Below are positions 1-6,449 of a stretch of DNA of 14,289 nt, in pieces. Under the pieces are notes generated by a model. That model was not told where the DNA came from. It worked only from the letters and a program-made list of their open reading frames with translations, and ran no database searches. This DNA comes from an uncultured Opitutaceae bacterium (GTDB lineage: Bacteria > Verrucomicrobiota > Verrucomicrobiia > Opitutales > Opitutaceae). Positions within the stretch are counted from its first letter, which is position 1. Every line of letters starts with the position of its first letter. The translations under genes were made by a program, and so were the position numbers. Where the stretch lies: NCBI GenBank assembly GCA_937958045.1, contig CALFXL010000032.1:1-14289 (forward strand), in the 5' to 3' direction.

Positions 1-1321
1 TGCGGTGGCGGCGCTCCTTCATGTCGATGAAGTCGATGATGATGAGGCCGCCGAGATTGCGGAGGCGGATCTGGCGGGCAATCTCGACGGCGGCTTCGAG
101 GTTCACCGCGTAGATGGTGTTTTTCTCGTCGCCGCCGCGGTTCTTATGGGAGCCGGTGTTTACGTCGACGGCGATGAGCGCCTCGGTTTCGTCGATGATG
201 ATTTCGCCGCCGGACGGGAGCGGGACTTTGCGTTGGAAGGTCTGCTCGATCTGGCGCTCGATATTAAAGCGTTCGAAGATCGGAATATTGTCTTTATACA
301 ATGCGATCTTGGACGCGGAGCGTTTGGAGATTTGGGCGACGAGTTTTTGTGTGTGGGTGTGGTCCTCGACGTTGTCGATGAGGACGCGGTCGACTTCCTC
401 GGTGAGGAAATCGCGCACGGTGCGCTCGACGAGGTCGGGCTCTTGATAGAGGCACGCGGGGGCGCGCTCGCTCTGCATCTTTTCCTGGATGCGGGCCCAG
501 GTCTTGAGAAGCAGGTGGAGGTCGCGGACGAAGTAGCGGGTTTTTTTGCCTTCGCCGGCGGTGCGGACGATCACGCTCATGCCTTCGGGGATGGTGAGCT
601 CGTTGATCATCTGCTTGAGGCGGGCGCGTTCCTTGGGGTCCTCGATTTTGCGCGAGATGCCGCACTGGTCGGAGTAGGGCATGAGGACGAGGTAGCGTCC
701 GGGGATGGCGAGATTGGTCGTGGTGCGCGGGCCTTTGGAGCCGATCGGGCCTTTGGTTACCTGGATGACGATCTCGGAGCCGGGCGGGTAGAGTCCGGGG
801 ATGTCTTTGACGGTGGGCTCGGCCGGGCGAACGGGCGCGTCGCGGCGTTTGTTGACGCGGACGACTTCAACCGAGGAATCGGCGGCCGCCGGGAGCATGT
901 CCCAGTAGTGGAGGAAGGCGTTTTTGGAATAGCCGATATCGACGAAGGCGGCTTTGAGGCCGGCATCGAGGTTTTTGATGCGTCCCTTGTAGATGCCGCC
1001 GACCATGCGGTTGTCGGATTCGCGTTCGATTTCGAACTTTTCGAGGACGCCGTCGACGAGGAGGGCGACGCGTTTTTCGAGCGGTTCGGAATTGATGATC
1101 AGTTCGCGGAAGGACGTTTTCTCCTTCTGGAACATGGCGATGATTTTTTGGAGGAAAGGGCGGTCTTTGGACCGTTCCTTGGCGCCGGCTTTCAGTTCGG
1201 CGGCGTCGACGGGTTCGACTTCGGTCGGTGGAGGAGGGTTGGCCAGTTCTTCATCGTACTGACGGGAGGGATCCTGCGGCTGGCCGGAGGAGGCTGAGTT
1301 GGACTGCGATGGGACGCTCAT
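1..1321 (-). CDS. rng: Ribonuclease E/G family endoribonuclease, N-terminal 440 residues (3' end beyond the window)
   Basis: Endoribonuclease of the Rne/Rng family, which cuts single-stranded RNA during rRNA maturation and mRNA decay in the cytoplasm. The visible 440 codons hold a hydrophilic, Pro/Glu-rich extension (about residues 1-70), then the S1-type RNA-binding region (NSEPLEKRVALLVDGV near 77-92; GGIYKGRI; AAFVDIG, then AFLH) and the family's catalytic motifs: IAVDVNTG, followed by IIIDFIDM at 427-434. The aspartates in these two motifs bind the catalytic metal in E. coli RNase E. The zinc-link cysteines would lie past the left edge. The gene follows rodA after 96 bp in the same direction. 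An in-frame ATG at 1399 would add 26 Pro/Ala-rich residues; neither start has a Shine-Dalgarno sequence. Family assignment is firm; RNase G versus a short RNase E cannot be decided without the C-terminus. Confidence 0.93.
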   Translation of the reverse strand, partial: MSVPSQSNSASSGQPQDPSRQYDEELANPPPPTEVEPVDAAELKAGAKERSKDRPFLQKIIAMFQKEKTSFRELIINSEPLEKRVALLVDGVLEKFEIERESDNRMVGGIYKGRIKNLDAGLKAAFVDIGYSKNAFLHYWDMLPAAADSSVEVVRVNKRRDAPVRPAEPTVKDIPGLYPPGSEIVIQVTKGPIGSKGPRTTTNLAIPGRYLVLMPYSDQCGISRKIEDPKERARLKQMINELTIPEGMSVIVRTAGEGKKTRYFVRDLHLLLKTWARIQEKMQSERAPACLYQEPDLVERTVRDFLTEEVDRVLIDNVEDHTHTQKLVAQISKRSASKIALYKDNIPIFERFNIERQIEQTFQRKVPLPSGGEIIIDETEALIAVDVNTGSHKNRGGDEKNTIYAVNLEAAVEIARQIRLRNLGGLIIIDFIDMKERRHR

Positions 1322-1417
1322 GGTGCGTGTGTGGGTTGTGTGGGCGGGGGCACCGATGCGCGGTAGTTGCGGCGCAGGAAATCCCGGCAGAGCGGTCATT
1401 ATCGCGGGAGGGGGACG

Positions 1418-2665
1418 TCATGAACGATCCCTCCTGAAGCGATAGACGCTCTGGACCAGTCCTTGCAGCAAGCAGCAACTAAGCAAAAAGGTGCCACCAT
1501 AGCTTATGAAGGGAAGCGGTATGCCCGTAATGGGCATCAGTCCTATGCACATGGCGATGTTTACGAAGACATGCACCGTGAAGAGCAGAGTGACGCCGAT
1601 GGCGATCAACGTGCCGAGCCGGTCTCTCGCGAGGCCGGCGATGCGGATGCTGTTAAACAGAACCAAGCCAAAAAGACCGATGACGGTCAGGCTTCCCAAA
1701 AATCCGATTTCCTCGGCGATAACCGGGAAAATAAAGTCGTTGTGCGAGACACCCGGCGGCAGGTAGCCGAGCTGGGCCTGCATGCCTTGTTTCCAGCCTT
1801 TGCCGCTCAATCCGCCCGAGCCGACGGCGATGAGCGATTGGTGGAGATTGTAGGCGTCTTTCGTGCCGCGGGGATCGATGATCTGCGGGTCGATGAAGGT
1901 GAGGATGCGATTTCGCTGATAATCGTGCAGCGGAACGATGGAGGTGGCCTCGTATTTGCCCTTGTCGCGCAGGAAGTCGTAGCCGTTTTCCTGCATGAAC
2001 TTCACATAGTTGTAACTATCGATCCCGACGAAGCCTACGATCAAGATGAACGCTCCAAAGGCGGCCGCGAAAAACCGCAGCGACAGCTTCGAAACGTAGA
2101 GCATGGAGAACACCATCGGAGGGATCACAATCGCCGATTTAAGATCGGGTTGCAGCATGATCAAGATGATGGGGATACCCGCCGCAAGAGCCAATTTCCC
2201 GAGTACGCCGAGCGACTGACGAATGGTGCCGATGCGCGAGCGCGTGAGGATGCTCGCCGTCATCAAAAGCACGGCGATTTTGGCCGTTTCCGATGGCTGG
2301 AAGGAGGTGAATCCCAAGTTGATCCAACGCTTCGCGCCCCACCGTGCCGCCACGCCTCCGTCGATGCCGGGGATAAAAACCAGCAATAACGTGATGATCG
2401 AGGCCGCATAAATCCAATGCACGATCGTCAGCCAATATCGGTAATCGACGAGGGATACGGCGATATAGATGCCGGCGCCCATGAATAGAAACACGATCTG
2501 TTTTACCCACTCGGTGCCCAGGCGTTCGAGCTGGGCGCTGTAAATGAAACAGATGCCGATGGTGGACAATGCGATCATGGCCAGCGGCGTGATCCAATCG
2601 AAGCGTTCCCGCGTGGTTTTAAACACGCTGAGCCATTCGAGGGGTGTGCGGGCTTTGATCGCCAT
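1418..2665 (-). CDS. rodA: RodA, SEDS-family peptidoglycan glycosyltransferase of the elongasome
   Basis: Integral membrane glycosyltransferase that polymerises lipid II during lateral wall growth, normally paired with the class B penicillin-binding protein PBP2 (MrdA). The 415-residue protein has about ten hydrophobic segments and the SEDS signatures: GAKRWINLGFTSFQPSE at about 110-126, DYQRNRILTFIDP at 248-260, a periplasmic-loop motif SHNDFIF whose Asp310 probably corresponds to the essential RodA aspartate, and a C-terminal PFISYGGT motif. The GYLPPGVSHNDFIF region and the absence of a long N-terminal extension favour RodA over FtsW. The ATG at 2665 begins a short cytoplasmic segment before the first membrane helix; no Shine-Dalgarno precedes it. 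mrdA and mreBCD are not adjacent: the upstream neighbour is a divergent VWA-protein gene, and the RNase E/G gene follows downstream. Confidence 0.95.
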   Translation of the reverse strand: MAIKARTPLEWLSVFKTTRERFDWITPLAMIALSTIGICFIYSAQLERLGTEWVKQIVFLFMGAGIYIAVSLVDYRYWLTIVHWIYAASIITLLLVFIPGIDGGVAARWGAKRWINLGFTSFQPSETAKIAVLLMTASILTRSRIGTIRQSLGVLGKLALAAGIPIILIMLQPDLKSAIVIPPMVFSMLYVSKLSLRFFAAAFGAFILIVGFVGIDSYNYVKFMQENGYDFLRDKGKYEATSIVPLHDYQRNRILTFIDPQIIDPRGTKDAYNLHQSLIAVGSGGLSGKGWKQGMQAQLGYLPPGVSHNDFIFPVIAEEIGFLGSLTVIGLFGLVLFNSIRIAGLARDRLGTLIAIGVTLLFTVHVFVNIAMCIGLMPITGIPLPFISYGGTFLLSCCLLQGLVQSVYRFRRDRS

Positions 2666-2726
2666 GGTTGCGACTTGGAAGCGGTGGGGAAACGTGCGCC
2701 GGGCGCAATGCCGATTTCAGGTTGGA

Positions 2727-2753
2727 CGACCTTCGACGAAAAATCGTCGGTCG
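2727..2753. repeat. Hairpin-forming inverted repeat between divergent rodA and VWA genes
   Basis: CGACGA (2734-2739) and TCGTCG (2744-2749) form a perfect 6-bp inverted repeat around AAAA. An alternative outer pairing of CGACC (2727-2731) with GGTCG (2749-2753) can stack on the inner GACGA/TCGTC pairs if three bases bulge out. It sits in the 157-bp region from which both rodA and the VWA gene must be transcribed, so it could be an operator or a structured leader. It is not followed by a T-run on either strand, which argues against an intrinsic terminator. Function is inferred from position only. Confidence 0.4.
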
Positions 2754-2813
2754 GCGCGCGCGCATTGTGAGGAACTTTTGATTGCGAAGGGGTGGGGAAC
2801 CTAGTCTTGCCTT

Positions 2814-2818
2814 GGAGG
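2814..2818 (+). promoter_or_regulatory. Shine-Dalgarno sequence for the VWA-protein gene
   Basis: GGAGG lies 4 bases before the ATG at 2823. It is the only strong ribosome-binding site seen in the window, and it supports the ATG at 2823 over the alternative in-frame ATG at 2847, which would start directly at the signal peptide. Confidence 0.6.
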
Positions 2819-2822
2819 CACT

Positions 2823-4727
2823 ATGGCAGGCAACGCCTTCATTCCCATGACCCTTAAAAACCAAACCCTCCATTGGGTGCGCATCCTGCCGTGGATTTTG
2901 CTATTGGCTCTTTCTCCAGTCGCAAACGCTCAGCCGGCGGATGCCGCCGCAACGGCCGACGCGGATGTCATCGTGTCGGACACGCCGATGTTATTCGAAA
3001 CCGAAGGCGGCGGCGTGCATGGGCAGCTGATCGTCGCGTCGGAAATCCTCAGCCCGGAGACGCGCGGCGATTTGGTGTTCACCATCACGCGCGATCCGTT
3101 GTCGGGCCGCGTGGGTCTCGCGGGCGGTGGCGAGAACGTCGATTTTTTCCAAAACAAAACCGCGCGCCTCGGCTATTTCGCGTATCAACCCAACGAAGGT
3201 TTTGTGGGCAAAGACTCGTTCACCTACTCGGTGCGCAACCAGACGAACGGCCTCGTCTTCAGCAACACCGTCGAGATCGACGTGAAACCGGAAGAGCCGG
3301 TCTTGCTGGATAAATTCGAGGTCAGCGCCGATCGCGAACGCATCATGAATGTCGTGCCCGTGGCGCTCACGACGCGCCCGAATCTTTCGATCACGCAAAA
3401 ACTCCCGAGCCATGAAGACTTCATGTCGTCCGCCGATCGCGAGAGCATCGTCGATGCGAAAGTCGCCTATGTGTTGGACGATAAATCCAAACCGAAAAAC
3501 GGCTCCGCCAAAATCGATCGCGCGACGGGCCAGCTCACCTACGCGCCGAATCCCGGATTCATCGGCGAAGATCGTTTTACTTATTATACATTTGACGAAA
3601 ACAACACGCACCTCGGCGTCGAAAACACGATCTCGATCCAGGTCGAACCGATCCGTCATCCGAAACACATGGCGGTCGATCGCTCGAGCAGCCGCGAGGT
3701 CGATCTCGTGTTTGTCATCAACAACTCGCCTTCGATGGCGCCGCATCAAAATCGCATCGCGGAAAACCTCAGCCGCTTCCGCGAGCTTTTCCACACGCGC
3801 GATCTCGATTATCGCATCGGCGTGCTGACGACCGACTTCGTCAACTCCGACGGCGGTCGCGGCAATTACTTCAAGCGCGTTCGCGCCAACGAAATCGACG
3901 CCGCCGGCAATCTCGTGCTCGATCGCAAGGGACGCCCCAGGCAGTACACCAAACAAGTCGCGAGCAACGGCACGCTCGTGTCGCTGCCGGTGATGAAGCA
4001 GCCGTGGGTCACGCCGCGCACGCCGGACACGATTTTCTCCGAGCTCGTGAAAGTCGGCACCAATGGCGACAGCAATCGCACGGCGTTCACCGCGATTTAT
4101 AACTTCGTCGCCGCTTATTATAATAAACAACACACCTTCCTCCGGCCCGAAGCCACGACGATCGTCGTTTTCTTCATGGACGAAGAAGAAACGCGCATGG
4201 CGATGTGGAAAGAGCAGCCGGGCCGTCAGCCGGTCGCCGAATGGGCGGAAAACGGCACGCTTCCCGAGCTGATCGCCGCGTATAACAAGCGCAATCCGCA
4301 GAAGCGCCAGACGCTCGATGGTTATATCAATTATTGGGTGCTGCGCCCCTTCATCATCGCGAAAGGCAACAAGCGTGGAAAGCTCGAGATGCACGCGGTC
4401 GTGTCGCCCGGCAATCGTTCGCATCGTCGCGCCGCCGAACTCACGGGCGGCACGGTGCTGAACATCGAAAGCGATTTCTCCGAACAACTCGCCGCGCTTG
4501 GCGATCGCATCGCCGACACGGTCGCGGTGGCGCTCGATCCGGTCGCTCCGGGCGCGACGCTTTACAAGAAGAGCCTGCGCGTGCTCGTGGATGGCGAAGA
4601 GATCAGCGCGAATCCAGAGAATGGATACGTTTACGACGAGCTCACGCACAGCATCCGTTTCCAAGGCGAAGCCAAGAAGAAGGCCTTTGCCGCGAAGATC
4701 GACATCTCCTACGAGGAGCACTTGTAA
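2823..4727 (+). CDS. Secreted protein with two cadherin/Ig-like repeats and a von Willebrand factor A domain
   Basis: A 634-residue exported protein of unknown role. Residues 1-36 form a signal peptide (hydrophobic core ILPWILLLALSP, likely cleavage after ANA). Two cadherin/Ig-like beta repeats follow; their end motifs are NEGFVGKDSFTY (about 123-134) and NPGFIGEDRFTYYTF (about 243-257). A VWA domain starts near 293 with VDLVFVINNSPSM and has a later strand VVFFMDEEE with Asp453. The metal-site motif, usually D-x-S-x-S, reads N300-N-S302-P-S304, so the first Asp is Asn. The C-terminal 80 residues (LRVLVDGEEIS, then YDELTHSIRFQG) resemble the beta domain that follows VWA in other uncharacterised bacterial secreted proteins. 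The protein contains no cysteine. The gene stands alone: divergent from rodA and closed by an intrinsic terminator. Adhesion or matrix binding is possible but unproven. Confidence 0.85.
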   Translation: MAGNAFIPMTLKNQTLHWVRILPWILLLALSPVANAQPADAAATADADVIVSDTPMLFETEGGGVHGQLIVASEILSPETRGDLVFTITRDPLSGRVGLAGGGENVDFFQNKTARLGYFAYQPNEGFVGKDSFTYSVRNQTNGLVFSNTVEIDVKPEEPVLLDKFEVSADRERIMNVVPVALTTRPNLSITQKLPSHEDFMSSADRESIVDAKVAYVLDDKSKPKNGSAKIDRATGQLTYAPNPGFIGEDRFTYYTFDENNTHLGVENTISIQVEPIRHPKHMAVDRSSSREVDLVFVINNSPSMAPHQNRIAENLSRFRELFHTRDLDYRIGVLTTDFVNSDGGRGNYFKRVRANEIDAAGNLVLDRKGRPRQYTKQVASNGTLVSLPVMKQPWVTPRTPDTIFSELVKVGTNGDSNRTAFTAIYNFVAAYYNKQHTFLRPEATTIVVFFMDEEETRMAMWKEQPGRQPVAEWAENGTLPELIAAYNKRNPQKRQTLDGYINYWVLRPFIIAKGNKRGKLEMHAVVSPGNRSHRRAAELTGGTVLNIESDFSEQLAALGDRIADTVAVALDPVAPGATLYKKSLRVLVDGEEISANPENGYVYDELTHSIRFQGEAKKKAFAAKIDISYEEHL

Positions 4728-4745
4728 GGAAAGCGTTCTCCCCCA

Positions 4746-4775
4746 GCCGCCCGTTCGCCACGGGCGGCATTTTTT
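4746..4775 (+). terminator. Rho-independent terminator after the VWA-protein gene
   Basis: GCCGCCCG (4746-4753) pairs perfectly with CGGGCGGC (4761-4768) around a 7-base loop, followed by ATTTTTT. The hairpin begins 19 bases after the stop codon at 4727. It separates this gene from the ABC operon that starts at 4977, which therefore needs its own promoter. The AT-rich stretch at about 4881-4895 is the likeliest place, but I cannot assign clear -35 and -10 boxes. Confidence 0.9.
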
Positions 4776-4976
4776 ATGTCCCGACACGACGAGACGATCG
4801 GGGCGATGAGAACTTGCGCTGAAATTCCGTTGCGTCCGCACACGCAGACGACCGCGCAAAATCCGCTTGATCGTCCGCGTTAGATTATTTTTTAGCGACA
4901 TTCTCAGCCGTGGCGCGCATCGACGGATTCTGAGCCGCCTGTGTTGATCACGGCCTCCTCTCCTCGCTTCCCTCTT

Positions 4977-5693
4977 ATGATCGAAGTCAAAGGTCTGGTT
5001 AAGAATTACGGAGCCAAGCGCGCGGTTGATGGTGTGAGTTTCCGGGTGAACCGCGGCGATATTCTCGGATTTCTCGGCCCGAATGGCGCGGGCAAATCGA
5101 CTACGATGAAGATGCTCACCGGCTTCATTCGGCCCGATGCCGGCACGGCGACGGTGGGCGGTATCGATGTGTCCGTCGATCCGGTCGGCGTGAAGCGCCA
5201 GCTCGGTTATCTGCCGGAAAGCGCGCCGGCTTATCCCGAGATGACGGTCGATGAATTTCTCGGCTTCATCGCCGAAGTGCGCGGATTTCGCGGCGACGAG
5301 AAGCGCGAGCGCGTCGAGAATGTGGTGCGCCTCACCCAGCTCGCCGCCGTTCGCAAGCAGACGATCGAAACGCTTTCCAAAGGTTATAAACAACGCGTCG
5401 GTTTCGCGCAGGCGTTAGTCCATAATCCACCCGCGCTCGTCCTCGACGAACCGACCGACGGCCTCGACCCGAATCAGAAAAACGAAGTCCGTTCGCTCAT
5501 CAAATCGATGGCCGCGGAGAAGGCCGTGATTCTCTCGACGCATATCCTCGAAGAAGTCGATGCGCTCTGTAATCGCGTGATCATCATCTCGCGCGGACGC
5601 GTGGTCGTCGACGAAACGCCCGACGCGTTGCGCGCGCGTCAGCCCGGTGCGCGCCTCGACGAAATTTTCCGCTCCCTCACCGTTTCCGACTGA
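4977..5693 (+). CDS. ABC-2 type transporter ATP-binding protein (GldA-like)
   Basis: A 238-residue nucleotide-binding subunit that would power the ABC-2 permease encoded next. Visible motifs are Walker A GPNGAGKST (34-42), the LGYLPE stretch that replaces a canonical Q-loop in this class (76-81), signature LSKGYKQR (133-140), Walker B LVLDEP with D-loop GLD (154-164), and the switch His189 in LSTH. The architecture matches CcmA/GldA-type exporters. The ATG at 4977 is chosen because MIEVKGL is the usual start of the fold; an in-frame GTG at 4941 would add 12 residues with no family counterpart. There is no Shine-Dalgarno: the upstream bases are C/T-rich. First gene of a four-gene operon; the next start is 16 bases away. 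Confidence 0.94.
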   Translation: MIEVKGLVKNYGAKRAVDGVSFRVNRGDILGFLGPNGAGKSTTMKMLTGFIRPDAGTATVGGIDVSVDPVGVKRQLGYLPESAPAYPEMTVDEFLGFIAEVRGFRGDEKRERVENVVRLTQLAAVRKQTIETLSKGYKQRVGFAQALVHNPPALVLDEPTDGLDPNQKNEVRSLIKSMAAEKAVILSTHILEEVDALCNRVIIISRGRVVVDETPDALRARQPGARLDEIFRSLTVSD

Positions 5694-5709
5694 ACCGTTT
5701 TCGCACGTC

Positions 5710-6432
5710 ATGACGCAGATCATTCCCGTGTTCAAACGCGAGTTCCTCGGCTATTTTCGTTCGCCGGTCGCGTATGTTTTCCTGATTGTCTTTTCCGCAG
5801 CGGGCATCGGCCTCGCGTTTTTCATCGGTCAGTTTTTCAAGACCGGTGTCGCGTCGCTGGAGAGTTATTTCGCGTTTTATCCGTGGCTCTTCCTGTTCCT
5901 GATTCCGGCGGCGGGCATGCGCCTCTGGTCGGAAGAAAAACGCACGGGCACCGTGGAGTTGTTGTTCACGCTGCCCATCACGACCTTCGCCGCGGTGATG
6001 GGGAAATTTCTCGCGGCGTGGGCCTTCATAGCGATCGCGATTTTGCTGAGCCTGCCGCTGGCGGCGACGGCGGCGTATCTCGGCGATCCTGATTGGGGAA
6101 TTGTGGCGACGACATATCTCGGCTCGATCCTGATGGCGGGCGGCTACCTCGGCGTGTGCTCGCTCACGTCGGCGCTTACGAAGAATCAAGTGATCAGCTT
6201 CGTGCTCAGTGTAGTGGCGTGCCTGATACTGCTTTTTCTCGGATGGAGTGTGTTCGCGGGAGTGCTCAACGCGATGTTTCCGGTTTGGCTCGTGGATACG
6301 CTCTCGAATTTCAGCTTCATCACGCATTTCGACGCGTTCGCCAAAGGCCTCATCGATCCGAGGGACGTTGTGTTTTTCCTCTCGCTGATGGGCTTCACGC
6401 TCTTCCTGAACGTCGTCGCTCTCGAACGTTAA
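5710..6432 (+). CDS. ABC-2 type transporter permease (GldF-like)
   Basis: A 240-residue membrane protein with about six hydrophobic segments, the translocation subunit for the preceding ATPase. The motif RLWSEEKRTGTVELLFTLPIT after the second membrane segment is the typical ABC-2 coupling region of GldF-like permeases. An amphipathic N-terminus (VFKREFLGYFRSP) precedes the first helix, as is usual for this class. The ATG at 5710 is preferred; an in-frame start at 5647 would overlap the ATPase gene and add 21 residues without membrane character. Spacing of 16 bases upstream and 17 downstream indicates cotranscription. Substrate is unknown. In Bacteroidota the homologous GldA-GldF-GldG complex is needed for gliding, but such operons also occur in non-gliding bacteria. 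Confidence 0.93.
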   Translation: MTQIIPVFKREFLGYFRSPVAYVFLIVFSAAGIGLAFFIGQFFKTGVASLESYFAFYPWLFLFLIPAAGMRLWSEEKRTGTVELLFTLPITTFAAVMGKFLAAWAFIAIAILLSLPLAATAAYLGDPDWGIVATTYLGSILMAGGYLGVCSLTSALTKNQVISFVLSVVACLILLFLGWSVFAGVLNAMFPVWLVDTLSNFSFITHFDAFAKGLIDPRDVVFFLSLMGFTLFLNVVALER

Positions 6433-6449
6433 CTCTCGCCGCCGTAATC

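Noticed and set aside
5..1297. A 430-codon plus-strand frame opposite the RNase E/G gene
   Set aside because: Asp/Gly/Phe-rich antisense shadow; the minus strand encodes clear RNase E/G catalytic motifs over the same bases.
1463..2389. A 308-codon plus-strand frame opposite rodA
   Set aside because: Asp/Arg-rich shadow lacking any motif, while the minus strand encodes RodA.
2991..5393. An 800-codon open frame on the minus strand across the VWA gene, the terminator and the ABC ATPase
   Set aside because: It lies antisense to two well-supported genes, its product is Arg/His/Ala-rich without domains, and such frames arise from the third-position GC bias of the sense genes.
6093..6449. N-terminal extension of the GldG-like frame into the permease gene
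   Set aside because: The added 119 residues are an alternative-frame reading of the permease; the membrane anchor expected at the GldG N-terminus begins just after the ATG at 6450.
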